Shown: positions 1 to 8,205, numbered from the stretch's first letter. The stretch is 64,000 bases of DNA from Flavobacterium sp. (GCF_017744675.1 NZ_JAGIAV010000004.1:1429033-1493032), one strand, 5' to 3'. Program-made: numbers and translations. Notes: generated by a model from the sequence alone, not told the origin.

Positions 1-252
1 TCGTTTTTAAAAGAAAAAAAGATCAATTTCTACAGCGCTACTTTACAAAATTCAACTTCCTATCATACCCAAAATTTTACTACTCCAACCGCTTTAGTTG
101 TAGGTACAGAAGCAACAGGTTTAACGCAAGAATGGCGCGATGAAGCTACTCAAAATATCATTATTCCAATGCAGGGCGAAATCGACAGTATGAACGTTTC
201 TGTAGCTGCGGCAATTTTGATTTTTGAAGCGAAACGTCAACGTGGATTCTGA
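1..252 (+). CDS. TrmH/SpoU-family RNA 2'-O-methyltransferase, C-terminal part
   Basis: The open frame enters from outside the window and stops with TGA at 250-252, giving 83 residues. It carries the C-terminal half of the SpoU/TrmH methylase fold: a VVGTEATGL stretch (motif 2, the SAM-binding knot) and IIIPMQGEIDSMNVSVAAAI (motif 3), followed by the usual short tail ending in FEAKRQRGF. Enzymes of this family methylate the ribose 2'-hydroxyl of tRNA or rRNA using S-adenosylmethionine and work as dimers through the trefoil knot. Which RNA is the substrate cannot be told from this fragment. The N-terminal part lies upstream of position 1. The family assignment is secure. Confidence 0.9.
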   Translation, partial: SFLKEKKINFYSATLQNSTSYHTQNFTTPTALVVGTEATGLTQEWRDEATQNIIIPMQGEIDSMNVSVAAAILIFEAKRQRGF

Positions 253-356
253 TTTTAGATTTTAGATTTTAAAAATCGCTTCGCTCTTTTTGGAATTTGG
301 GATTAAAAAAATTGGAATTTATTCCTGCAAAAATCTAAAATCTAAAATCTAAAATC
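251..356. repeat. Inverted TCTAAAA-type heptamer repeat after the methylase gene
   Basis: Directly after the stop codon GATTTTAGATTTTAGATTTT (251-270) is matched in inverted orientation by repeated AAAATCT units at 330-356; 20 bases pair perfectly. A TTGGAATTTGGGATT phrase lies between the arms. The element could form a long AT-rich hairpin and end the methylase transcript, but it has no clean GC stem. The same TCTAAAA and TTGGAAT words recur in other gaps of the window. Confidence 0.6.
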
Positions 357-421
357 AACAATTGTAAAGCCTTGCGTATGTTCAAACTAATTCTTATTTT
401 TAGTACTTGAACTATGCCGTT

Positions 422-2641
422 ATGACAGAAATAGATATTGAAAAAGAAAACAAAGCTATTGCGCAGGAATACAAGGAATTACTACGAATAAGTTACCAAA
501 CTTTAACCCCAGCAGACAAAAAATTAATTCGAAAAGCTTTTGATGTTGCTGTTGATGCTCACAAAGAGCAGAGACGTAAATCGGGTGAAGCGTATATCTT
601 TCATCCTATTGCAGTTGCAAAAATTGTTGCCTCAGAAATTGGTCTGGGAGCGACCTCTATCGCCGCGGCCTTATTGCACGATGTTGTTGAAGATACTCCA
701 ATTACGGTTGAAGACATCGAACGCTTGTTTAACCCCAAAGTGGCACAGTTAGTTGAAGGCCTTACCAAGATTTCGTTAGTTCAAAAAGATTTAAATGCTT
801 CCATGCAGGCAGAGAATTTCAGAAAAATGATTCTGACTCTGAATGATGATGTTCGTGTAATTTTGATTAAACTGGCCGACCGTCTGCACAACATGCAAAC
901 CATGGATTCGATGGCGGAATACAAACAAACCAAAATCGCATCTGAAACTTTATACATTTACGCACCCCTAGCCCATCGTTTGGGACTTTACAACATAAAA
1001 ACCAAACTTGAGGATTTAGGATTAAAATATACCGAACCTGCAGTTTACGATGACATCGTAAGCAAAATTCGCGAAACTAAAGAAGAACAAGACGCTTATA
1101 TCAAGGATATTTCAGATGTTTTGAAAAAATCTTTAGACAATGAAGGCATAGATTACATCATCAAAGGCCGACCAAAATCGATTTATTCGATTCGTCGAAA
1201 AATGCGAGCGCAAAACGTAACTTTTGACGAAGTTTACGATAAATTCGCCCTTAGAATTGTGTACAAAGCCGATCCGCATGAAGAAAAATTCATAGCCTGG
1301 AAAATATATTCTATCGTAACCGATCATTACCGCCCAAGCCCGAGCCGTTTGCGTGATTGGATTTCATCGCCAAAATCAACAGGTTATGAAGCGCTTCACA
1401 TTACCGTAATGGGACCAAAAGGCCGATGGGTTGAAGTTCAAGTTCGAAGCGAACGTATGGACGAAATCGCTGAAAAAGGATATGCAGCGCATTACAAATA
1501 CAAAAACGGAGGAACAGAAGAAAGCGGTTTAGATACTTGGCTGAATCTTCTTCGTGAAGCTTTGGAGAATCCAGAAACCAATGCGGTTGATTTTGTAGAA
1601 GATTTTAAAATGAATTTATATTCAAAAGAAATCTTCGTCTTTACGCCAAAAGGAGAAATCAAATCGTTGCCAAAAGGCGCTACTTCTCTAGATTTTGCTT
1701 TCAGCATTCACTCTGAAATCGGAATTAAAACTCGCGGAACTCGTGTAAATGGGCGTTTAGTTCCGTTAAACTACGAATTAAAAAGTGGCGATCAGGTAGA
1801 AGTAATTACTTCTCCAAATCAGAAACCAACTGTAAACTGGCTAGAATATGTAACGACTGCAAGAGCCAAAAATAAAATCAAAAATGTTCTAAACGAGAAC
1901 ACCAAAAAAATTGCAGAAGAAGGAAAAGAATTACTTGTTAGAAAATTAAAACATCTGAAAGTTACATTCAACGAGCAAGTTACAAACGAGCTAGTTAACT
2001 TCTTTAAACTAAAAACAAGTTTAGATCTATTTTACAGAGTTGGAATTGGCGCGATCGAAAATCAGCAGTTAAAAGATTATGCGGCGCAGAAAAGCAATTC
2101 GTTTATCAATTTCTTTAAAAATAAAATTAAACGAAGCAAAGACACCGCAGACGAAGATATTCACAAACCAGTCATTAGCAGCAATTACGATATGCTGGTT
2201 TTCGGAACCGAACACGACAAGCTGGATTACAAGCTTTCGCAATGCTGTAACCCAATTCCGGGTGATGACGTTTTTGGTTTTGTAACGATAAATGAAGGGA
2301 TAAAAGTGCATAAAAAAGATTGTCCGAACGCAATTGGAATGCAATCTAATTATGCGTACAGAATCATGAGCGCCAAATGGATTGATTCTTCTCAAGAGGA
2401 GTTTAAAGCCATTATCAATATTACCGGAATGGACGTTTTAGGTCTTACCAATCAATTAACGAAAGTAATTTCAAATAATATGAGCGTAAATATCCAAAGC
2501 ATTTCGTTGAGTACAGATGCTGGAATTTTTCACGGTCAGATTGCTGTTATTGTAAAAAATAATACAATTTTGAAAAAAATGATTAGTGCCATCAAGAAAA
2601 TTGACGGTGTTGACAAAGTTACGAGAGAGTATAGAACTTAA
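422..2641 (+). CDS. rel: Bifunctional (p)ppGpp synthetase/hydrolase (RelA/SpoT family)
   Basis: Makes and degrades the stringent-response alarmones ppGpp/pppGpp in the cytoplasm. From the ATG at 422 the protein has 739 residues, the normal length for long RSH enzymes. In order it shows an HD hydrolase domain (about 45-195; His61 in IFHP and the H86-D87 pair in LLHDVVEDT, so hydrolase activity is expected), the synthetase domain (about 225-365, with GRPKSIYSIRRKM and YEALHITVMG), a TGS domain (about 395-460), a zinc-finger-like segment with CCNPIPGDD and KKDCPNA, and a C-terminal ACT domain. The frame extends five codons upstream to a TTG, but the ATG at 422 is preferred. As the only RSH seen it is probably the bifunctional enzyme usual in Bacteroidetes. 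Confidence 0.95.
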   Translation: MTEIDIEKENKAIAQEYKELLRISYQTLTPADKKLIRKAFDVAVDAHKEQRRKSGEAYIFHPIAVAKIVASEIGLGATSIAAALLHDVVEDTPITVEDIERLFNPKVAQLVEGLTKISLVQKDLNASMQAENFRKMILTLNDDVRVILIKLADRLHNMQTMDSMAEYKQTKIASETLYIYAPLAHRLGLYNIKTKLEDLGLKYTEPAVYDDIVSKIRETKEEQDAYIKDISDVLKKSLDNEGIDYIIKGRPKSIYSIRRKMRAQNVTFDEVYDKFALRIVYKADPHEEKFIAWKIYSIVTDHYRPSPSRLRDWISSPKSTGYEALHITVMGPKGRWVEVQVRSERMDEIAEKGYAAHYKYKNGGTEESGLDTWLNLLREALENPETNAVDFVEDFKMNLYSKEIFVFTPKGEIKSLPKGATSLDFAFSIHSEIGIKTRGTRVNGRLVPLNYELKSGDQVEVITSPNQKPTVNWLEYVTTARAKNKIKNVLNENTKKIAEEGKELLVRKLKHLKVTFNEQVTNELVNFFKLKTSLDLFYRVGIGAIENQQLKDYAAQKSNSFINFFKNKIKRSKDTADEDIHKPVISSNYDMLVFGTEHDKLDYKLSQCCNPIPGDDVFGFVTINEGIKVHKKDCPNAIGMQSNYAYRIMSAKWIDSSQEEFKAIINITGMDVLGLTNQLTKVISNNMSVNIQSISLSTDAGIFHGQIAVIVKNNTILKKMISAIKKIDGVDKVTREYRT

Positions 2642-2658
2642 ACAAATTACTATTAATC

Positions 2659-3202
2659 ATGGAAAGTCAATCTTTAGAAATTCCCAAATTGCAATTTGAT
2701 GAAAATGGAGAGCTAATTATTACAGCATCGCAATCTTCTTCTAAAGATGATTTTGATTTTTTTTTAGGGAAAATCAATCATTCGAAATAAAAAGCTGAAA
2801 AAAAGATTTGCGAATTGTACCGAATGGATCGAATTTCCATCCACACAGGAAATGTACAAGATTTTAAACGGAATTGGCAATATCGATAATTTTCTTGCCT
2901 CTTTTGACGGCGAACCTTTTGAAGGCATGACAGTAAGATTGTTTAATCCGACAACCAAATTGTGGAGTATTTATTGGGCAGATTCTAATACAGGAACATT
3001 AGACAAACCTGTAGTGGGCTCTTTTGAAAATAAAGTGGGGCATTTTTTCTCTAATGATGTTTTTGAAGGCAGATCTGCAATTCAAGTTTTTAGATGGGAC
3101 GCCCGAGACGAAAATAATCCGATCTGGAGTCAGGCAATGTCTGATGATAAAGGAAAAAATTGGGAATGGAACTGGTACATGTACATGTCGAAATCAAACT
3201 GA
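2659..3202 (+). pseudogene. Conserved hypothetical protein interrupted by a frameshift
   Basis: An ATG at 2659 opens a frame reading MESQSLEIPKLQFDENGE and on to DFDFFLGK, then stops at 2788. The sequence continues in the next frame with SIIRNKKLKKRFANCTEWIEF and runs to 3202, ending WEWNWYMYMSKSN. Together the parts make a protein of about 180 residues that resembles a conserved Bacteroidetes family of unknown function (GEPFEGMTVRLFNP, SIYWADSN and DARDENNP segments). The shift must lie between 2768 and 2788, because the second frame has a TAG at 2765-2767; the A4 run after GGG (2770-2773) is the obvious site, and one A fewer restores the frame. A sequencing error, a recent mutation or recoding are all possible. 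No function is assigned. Confidence 0.75.
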
Positions 3203-3371
3203 CCTTTGTTAGTTTTATCATAAATTAAAATAATTATGTTAATTAAGCTAAATTAAGCTTTCAAAATATTTTTGACGTAAAAGCCTGTGTTTAGTGCCTT
3301 ATAACCAATCAAAATCAAGTTTAAACGTTAAACTTTAAACCCGAAACTTTTATTCATTAAAAATAAAAAAT

Positions 3372-3379
3372 TATCTTTG
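3372..3379 (+). promoter_or_regulatory. Promoter -7 box of the fur-type gene
   Basis: TATCTTTG matches the Bacteroidetes TAnnTTTG -7 box. Only six bases separate it from the ATG at 3386, so transcription would start at or a few bases before the start codon and the mRNA would be leaderless or nearly so. It also rules out the upstream TTG at 3377 as start codon, because that TTG lies inside the box. Confidence 0.7.
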
Positions 3380-3385
3380 CCAGAT

Positions 3386-3850
3386 ATGACACTTATTTCA
3401 ACTGACAACACTAAGAATCAAGAAATTGTAAAAAATGTTTTTACACTATATCTTGAACAAAAAGGGCATCGCAAAACTCCTGAGCGTTATGCTATACTTC
3501 AGGAAATTTACGATAGCGAGGAGCATTTTGATATAGAAAATCTTTATATCAAAATGAAAAACAAAAACTATCGTGTGAGTAGAGCTACTTTATACAACAC
3601 GATCGAGTTATTGTTGGACTGCGCTTTGGTTAGAAAACATCAATTTGGACAAAATCAGGCTTACTACGAAAAATCATATTTTGATAAACAGCACGATCAT
3701 ATCATTATGACAGATTCTGGTGAGGTAATCGAATTTTGTGATCCAAGAATTCAGACCATCAAAAAGACTATCGAAGAAATTTTTGATATCGAAATTACAA
3801 ATCACTCGCTTTATTTCTACGGAAACAAAAAGCAAAGCTCAAATTCATAG
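3386..3850 (+). CDS. fur: Fur-family transcriptional regulator lacking the usual zinc CxxC
   Basis: A 154-residue winged-helix metalloregulator; Fur proteins bind operator DNA when loaded with a metal (iron, zinc, manganese) or respond to peroxide. The N-terminal DNA-binding part includes GHRKTPERYAILQEIYD and the recognition-helix region RVSRATLYNTIELL. The metal region HDHIIMTDSGEVIEFCDPR is typical, but where most family members have CxxCG (the structural zinc site) this one has TDSG, so that site is absent. This makes the sensed signal uncertain. The gene directly precedes purA with 98 bases between them. Family membership is sure; the exact type (Fur, Zur or PerR) cannot be decided here. 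Confidence 0.85.
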   Translation: MTLISTDNTKNQEIVKNVFTLYLEQKGHRKTPERYAILQEIYDSEEHFDIENLYIKMKNKNYRVSRATLYNTIELLLDCALVRKHQFGQNQAYYEKSYFDKQHDHIIMTDSGEVIEFCDPRIQTIKKTIEEIFDIEITNHSLYFYGNKKQSSNS

Positions 3851-3948
3851 TCTTTTAAAATTAGACATTTCAAAAAAATTAAAAAAAAGAAAATTAACTA
3901 CATAATCAGTAGGGCAACTTAGATTGCCTCAACGCAAATTAAAACAGA

Positions 3949-5220
3949 ATGACCGTAGATTTATTACTAGGATTACAATGGGGAGATGAAGGTAAAGGAA
4001 AAATTGTTGACGTACTTACCTCAAATTATGATATTATTGCACGTTTTCAAGGAGGACCAAATGCAGGACATACACTAGAATTTGACGGAATTAAACACGT
4101 ACTAAGAACGATTCCTTCTGGAATTTTTCACAAAAACTCAGTAAACATCATCGGAAATGGAGTTGTAATTGATCCTGTAGTTTTCCAAAAAGAGATTGAA
4201 GGTTTAGAGAAATTCAACCTTGACATCAAAAGCAAATTGATCATTTCTAGAAAAGCACACTTAATTTTACCAACTCACCGTTTGCTTGACGCAGCTTCTG
4301 AAGCTTCTAAAGGAAAAGCAAAAATTGGTTCTACTCTTAAAGGAATTGGACCAACTTATATGGACAAAACGGGTAGAAATGGTTTAAGAGTTGGAGATAT
4401 TGAACTAGAAGACTTTAAAGATCGTTACAGAGCTTTAGCTGACAAGCACGAAGCTATGATTGCTTTTTATGATGTAAACATTCAATACAATCTAGCTGAA
4501 CTAGAAAAAGAATTCTTTGAAGCTATCGAAGAATTGAAAAAATTAGATTTCATTGACAGTGAAGAATACATGCACCAAGCTCAAAAAGCGGGTAAATCTA
4601 TTCTTTGCGAAGGAGCTCAAGGATCTTTATTAGATGTTGATTTCGGAACTTATCCTTTCGTAACCTCATCTAACACAACTGCCGCTGGAGCTTGTACAGG
4701 TTTAGGAATTGCTCCTAACAAAATCAAAGAAGTTTACGGAATTTTCAAAGCGTATGTTACACGTGTAGGTAGCGGACCTTTCCCAACTGAACTTTTTGAC
4801 GAAGTTGGTGCTACGATGGCAAAAGTGGGTAACGAATTTGGTTCTGTAACTGGAAGACAAAGACGTTGCGGATGGTTAGATTTAGTAGCTTTAAAATATG
4901 CTGTTCAAGTAAATGGTGTTACGCAGTTAATGATGATGAAAGGAGACGTACTTTCTGGTTTTGAAACTTTGAAAGTTTGTACAGAGTATAACTACAAAGG
5001 TCAAAACATCTCTCACTTCCCATACAACATTGAACCAGAAAATGTTACTCCTGTTTACAAAGAGTTCAAAGGATGGAAACAAGATTTAACTGGATTGACA
5101 ACTTACGATCAATTGCCAATTGAGCTAAAAGAATATATTGAATTTATTGAGAAAGAAATCGAAGTTCCAATCAAAATTGTATCAGTTGGACCAGATAGAA
5201 AACAAACAATAACAAAATAA
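3949..5220 (+). CDS. purA: Adenylosuccinate synthetase
   Basis: Catalyses the GTP-dependent joining of IMP and aspartate to adenylosuccinate, the first committed step from IMP to AMP, in the cytoplasm. The 423-residue protein has the expected length. Visible hallmarks are the N-terminal nucleotide loop QWGDEGKGKIVD with catalytic Asp and the following RFQGGPNAGHTL, the IMP-binding GSTLKGIGPTY, the CEGAQGSLLDVDFGTYPFVT segment and the C-terminal SVGPDRKQTI that contacts guanine. A strong terminator follows at 5231. The window also holds guaB, so both branches from IMP (to AMP and GMP) are represented. Confidence 0.98.
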   Translation: MTVDLLLGLQWGDEGKGKIVDVLTSNYDIIARFQGGPNAGHTLEFDGIKHVLRTIPSGIFHKNSVNIIGNGVVIDPVVFQKEIEGLEKFNLDIKSKLIISRKAHLILPTHRLLDAASEASKGKAKIGSTLKGIGPTYMDKTGRNGLRVGDIELEDFKDRYRALADKHEAMIAFYDVNIQYNLAELEKEFFEAIEELKKLDFIDSEEYMHQAQKAGKSILCEGAQGSLLDVDFGTYPFVTSSNTTAAGACTGLGIAPNKIKEVYGIFKAYVTRVGSGPFPTELFDEVGATMAKVGNEFGSVTGRQRRCGWLDLVALKYAVQVNGVTQLMMMKGDVLSGFETLKVCTEYNYKGQNISHFPYNIEPENVTPVYKEFKGWKQDLTGLTTYDQLPIELKEYIEFIEKEIEVPIKIVSVGPDRKQTITK

Positions 5221-5230
5221 TACATTTTAA

Positions 5231-5258
5231 ACGCTCTGATTATCAGAGCGTTTTTTTT
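5231..5258 (+). terminator. Rho-independent terminator after purA
   Basis: ACGCTCTGAT and ATCAGAGCGT form a perfect ten-pair stem around a single T, followed by a run of eight T. Confidence 0.9.
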
Positions 5259-5271
5259 GACTATTACTGAC

Positions 5272-5856
5272 ATGAGAAAAAATCCTGAAATTGAGATCAC
5301 AGAAACCAAATTGTTATCTGATAACTGGTACCTGTTAAACAAAGTTACTTTTAACTATAAAAAAGAAAATCAACCTGTTGAATCACACATTCGCGAAGTT
5401 TACGATCGAGGAAATGGTGCAGGCATATTGTTGTATAACAGCATAAAAAAGACAGTAATCCTAACCAGACAATTTCGTTTGCCGACTTATCTAAACGGAA
5501 ATAAAACCGGAATGATGATCGAAGTTTGCGCTGGACTTTTGGATAAAGAAAATGCAGAGCAAGCCATAATTCGTGAAACAGAAGAAGAAACCGGCTATCG
5601 TTTGAGTAAAGTTCAGAAAGTTTTTGAAACGTATATGTCTCCAGGTTCTGTAACAGAAATTCTATATCTTTTTGTGGGTGAATATGACGAAAACATGAAA
5701 GTAAGCGAAGGCGGCGGATTGGACGCTGAACAAGAAAATATTGAGGTTTTAGAATTTACTTTCGACGAAGCATATGCCATGATCGAATCTCGAGAGATAA
5801 CAGACGCTAAAACAATTATGCTATTACAGCATGCAAAAATAAAAGGATTGATTTAG
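5272..5856 (+). CDS. nudK: NUDIX hydrolase, NudK-like (GDP-mannose pyrophosphatase type)
   Basis: A 194-residue NUDIX enzyme that hydrolyses a nucleoside diphosphate linked to another moiety. The length and the pattern DRGNGAGILLYN, TVILTRQFRLPTY and MIEVCAGLLDKENAEQAIIR match the GDP-mannose/ADP-ribose branch of the family. The NUDIX box GLLDKENAEQAIIRETEEET holds the REtEEE glutamates that bind magnesium, and the downstream SPGSVTEILYLFVGEY is characteristic of ADP-ribose/GDP-sugar hydrolases. The ATG at 5272 is preferred over the TTG at 5257, which lies in the purA terminator T-run. GDP-mannose as substrate is inferred from resemblance to NudK. Confidence 0.85.
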   Translation: MRKNPEIEITETKLLSDNWYLLNKVTFNYKKENQPVESHIREVYDRGNGAGILLYNSIKKTVILTRQFRLPTYLNGNKTGMMIEVCAGLLDKENAEQAIIRETEEETGYRLSKVQKVFETYMSPGSVTEILYLFVGEYDENMKVSEGGGLDAEQENIEVLEFTFDEAYAMIESREITDAKTIMLLQHAKIKGLI

Positions 5857-5864
5857 AAGTTTTT

Positions 5865-5903
5865 TGAGTATTTTAGATTCATAAAAACAATCTAAAATGC
5901 TCA
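5865..5903. terminator. AT-rich hairpin after the NUDIX gene
   Basis: TGAGTATTTTAGATT (5865-5879) pairs with AATCTAAAATGCTCA (5889-5903) with one mismatch around a nine-base loop. There is no T-run on the plus strand, so it is a weak terminator candidate. It contains the TCTAAAA word seen in other gaps. Confidence 0.5.
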
Positions 5904-6041
5904 AATCTAAAATAGTATTGATTTTCCTTTTGCCACTATTTTACCAACTCAACACATTGACTACCAGAACATTTAACTCAAAAAAACAAGCAAAATTTTA
6001 ATTAACTTTACAGATATAATAATAACCAAAAACAAATAATT

Positions 6042-6284
6042 ATGTCTGATCAAGTACAATTAATTCCGAATGATTCATTGATTACCAATACTCCAGAAGA
6101 AGGTCGTCAGCTAGCCGTAAAAATGGCACGATTAATAATTAAAATCACCCAACCTGATGCTGCAATTAGAGAAAAACTCCGACCAATTTATGCTGAAGAT
6201 CCAGCAATGCTTATTGCAGTAGGACAGACTGTAGCTACAGAGTTTGCAACTATCGCTGCTGCCAATAATTACTGGAGAAAATAA
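6042..6284 (+). CDS. Hexameric tyrosine-coordinated heme protein (HTHP)
   Basis: An 80-residue protein that closely follows the small heme protein HTHP first described from Silicibacter pomeroyi: TPEEGRQLAVKMARL, KITQPDAAIREKLRPIY and TIAAANNYW align over nearly the whole length. In that family six subunits form a ring, each binding one heme through an axial tyrosine; Tyr50 in RPIYAEDPAML is the equivalent. The family shows peroxidase and catalase-like activity in vitro and its cellular role is unclear. No signal peptide is seen, so a cytoplasmic location is likely. A terminator follows at 6291, so it is probably transcribed alone. The assignment is from remembered family sequence and should be checked by profile search. 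Confidence 0.85.
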   Translation: MSDQVQLIPNDSLITNTPEEGRQLAVKMARLIIKITQPDAAIREKLRPIYAEDPAMLIAVGQTVATEFATIAAANNYWRK

Positions 6285-6290
6285 AAGCTA

Positions 6291-6332
6291 TTTTGAGATA
6301 ACAGAATTCTATTGAGTTTTGTTATCTCAAAA
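6291..6332 (+). terminator. Hairpin after the HTHP gene
   Basis: TTTTGAGATAAC (6291-6302) and GTTATCTCAAAA (6321-6332) are a perfect 12-base inverted repeat with an 18-base loop. It has an A-run rather than a T-run on the plus side, so termination is likely but not certain. Confidence 0.6.
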
Positions 6333-6435
6333 CAATTAAAATTTGCAAAATGAAAATCCCGAAACCAATTCAAAAAATTATGTAACCCTTTTCAGCTATC
6401 AGATTTATAACTTTATATTCATAAAAATTCAACCT

Positions 6436-7320
6436 ATGAAAAAGTTATATTACACAGCAAACGCCCTACTGATCTTAATGTTGGTTTTATTAGGTTCTTG
6501 TAAAAAGAGCGATACTATAACGCTAACAGAAAATAAAAAAGAGAAAAAAGAAGTCATCGAATACAAGAAACCCAAAACAGTTTCTTACCAAATAGAAAAA
6601 ACCAAAGAATGGCTTAAGCTTAATGAAGCTGACAGCTCGAAAATGGATATTGTTTATGCTTTAAATCGAACAGATAAAGCTAACTTCAAAAAATTAGATT
6701 CTGTGGTAATTCCTGCAGATTTTAGCGGAGATTTGGTTTATTATCTTCCGTTTCCACTTCATGTTTCGGCTTTAGAAGAAGTTTCAAAAATTATTCTTTT
6801 TTCATATCCAACACAGACTTTTGCCGCTTATGAAAACGGCGAATTAGTAAGAACAGGCCCAACAAACATGGGAAGAAAAAAAGATCCTACACCAACAGGA
6901 TTGTTTTTTACGAATTGGAAAGCAGAAAAAACAACGAGCACCTTTAATGACGAATGGGACTTAAAATGGAACTTTAACATCGAAAACAAACTAGGCGTTG
7001 GTTTTCACGAATATGATTTGCCTGGATATCCAGCCTCTCATTCCTGTTTGAGATTATTAGAAAAAGATGCCAAATACCTTTATAAATTCGCAGACGAATG
7101 GATTTTGAAAGATCGAGAAAATGTAAAAGTAAAAGGAACTCCAGTTATTGTTTTTGGAAGCTATGATTTTGACGGACCAAAACCATGGTTAAAATTAGCT
7201 TCAGATCCAGAAGCATTAAATATTCCGGTATCAGAAATTGAAACACAAGTAAAACCATTTCTAAAAGAAATCTTAGAAAACCAGAACCTAAGAGAAGCCG
7301 AACCCACAAAAACTTTGTAA
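6436..7320 (+). CDS. L,D-transpeptidase (YkuD domain) lipoprotein
   Basis: A 294-residue lipoprotein: a hydrophobic N-terminus and the lipobox LLGSC put the lipidated cysteine at position 22. The YkuD domain spans about 115-255 and crosslinks peptidoglycan, or attaches proteins to it, using a catalytic cysteine. The motif here is H191 (GFHEYDLPGYPASHSCLRLL) with S201-H202-S203-C204-L205-R206. The usual form is SHGCxR, so the glycine is replaced by serine while His, Cys and Arg are kept. The start at 6436 is chosen because it gives the signal sequence; the frame runs 93 bases further up to 6343 without a signal-like start. A strong terminator follows at 7339. Confidence 0.88.
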   Translation: MKKLYYTANALLILMLVLLGSCKKSDTITLTENKKEKKEVIEYKKPKTVSYQIEKTKEWLKLNEADSSKMDIVYALNRTDKANFKKLDSVVIPADFSGDLVYYLPFPLHVSALEEVSKIILFSYPTQTFAAYENGELVRTGPTNMGRKKDPTPTGLFFTNWKAEKTTSTFNDEWDLKWNFNIENKLGVGFHEYDLPGYPASHSCLRLLEKDAKYLYKFADEWILKDRENVKVKGTPVIVFGSYDFDGPKPWLKLASDPEALNIPVSEIETQVKPFLKEILENQNLREAEPTKTL

Positions 7321-7338
7321 AATATATTAGTAATATAG

Positions 7339-7382
7339 AATCAGCTGAAATAATATTTAATTGTTTCAGCTGATTTTTTTTT
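7339..7382 (+). terminator. Rho-independent terminator after the L,D-transpeptidase gene
   Basis: AATCAGCTGAAA (7339-7350) and TTTCAGCTGATT (7364-7375) pair perfectly and run into nine T. Confidence 0.9.
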
Positions 7383-7585
7383 GCATAAAGAATAGCTCAT
7401 CCGGCTAAAGCCTTTCCATAGAACTTTCCCTAACCTCCAGCTTTAGCTGGAGGCAATTCATTTTCAAAACCTTGAATCTTTGCAACTTTGTCACTTTGTT
7501 ACTAAAAAAAACTTAGCATCTCAGAACCTTAGCATCTTAGCATCTTAAAAAAATCATAAATAAGCGATCATTCATTTATTATTTA
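7383..7585. repeat. Repeat-rich gap: CCTCCAGC palindrome and phrase repeats
   Basis: Most of the 294-base gap before the TetR gene is repeat. At 7434-7453 lies the 20-base CCTCCAGCTTTAGCTGGAGG, two complementary arms around TTT/A, preceded by GGCTAAAGCC. From about 7468 on come phrase-like repeats: CTTTGCAACTTTGTCACTTTG and then CTTAGCATCTCAG, CTTAGCATCTTAGCATCTTA. ATAAATAA (7556-7563) and TTATTTAT (7579-7586) form an inverted pair overlapping the TetR gene promoter and could be an operator. No gene is visible. Confidence 0.55.
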
Positions 7586-7593
7586 TATCTTTG
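7586..7593 (+). promoter_or_regulatory. Promoter -7 box of the TetR gene
   Basis: TATCTTTG matches TAnnTTTG and lies 21 bases before the ATG at 7615. Confidence 0.7.
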
Positions 7594-7614
7594 TACCATA
7601 ATTAGTTAGAAAAT

Positions 7615-8205
7615 ATGAGAACACGAGACATCAATAAAGAAGAAATTGTAAAACAAAAAGCCATTGAAATGATTGTTACGCAAGGCATAGAGGGTTTTGG
7701 AATGAATCGTTTGGCTAAAGAATGTGGCATTTCTGTCGCTACGCTTTACATTTATTACTCGGACAAAGAAGATTTGATTAAAAAAATCGGAATTGAAATT
7801 GGCAAAAACTTCTTCGAAAAGATGTTCGACGGATTCTCTCCCGATATGTCTTTTAAAGATGGTTTGCGAAATCAGTGGGAAAATCGTATTTATTTCAATT
7901 TAAATTTTACGCTTCAAGCCACTTGTTTTGAGCTTTTAAAACATTCTACTTATGGCGACGCTATTATAGGAGAAGTAACGGGGAATTACAAACAAATGAT
8001 GACCGATTTTATGCTTGCTGCCATTGATAGAAAAGAACTTATTTCTATTCCTTACGAAGTGTTTTGGAGTATTTCTTATGGTCCGCTTTATTCTTTACTA
8101 GAATTTCATCGAGATGGAAAATCGATGTCTGGAAAACCTTTTGTTCTTAATGAAAACCTTAAAAACGAAGCTTTCAATCTGGTTCTAAAAGCGCTTACTC
8201 CCTGA
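7615..8205 (+). CDS. TetR/AcrR-family transcriptional regulator
   Basis: A 196-residue repressor-type protein. Residues about 8-55 form the TetR DNA-binding domain: EEIVKQKAIEMIVTQGIEGF then MNRLAKECGISVATLYIYY, with the YIYYSDKEDL ending typical of the family. The remaining helical part is the ligand and dimer domain and shows no specific signature. It stands 83 bases upstream of a TetX-like flavin monooxygenase on the same strand, so it most likely controls that gene and itself in response to a toxic compound. The inverted pair at 7556-7586 is a possible binding site. The inducer is unknown. Confidence 0.88.
   Translation: MRTRDINKEEIVKQKAIEMIVTQGIEGFGMNRLAKECGISVATLYIYYSDKEDLIKKIGIEIGKNFFEKMFDGFSPDMSFKDGLRNQWENRIYFNLNFTLQATCFELLKHSTYGDAIIGEVTGNYKQMMTDFMLAAIDRKELISIPYEVFWSISYGPLYSLLEFHRDGKSMSGKPFVLNENLKNEAFNLVLKALTP

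Noticed and set aside
5897..6001. 34-codon ORF with a hydrophobic signal-like start (MLKSKIVLIFLLPLF)
   Set aside because: Starts inside the hairpin after the NUDIX gene, has no promoter box or known family, and is too short to call a gene from sequence alone.
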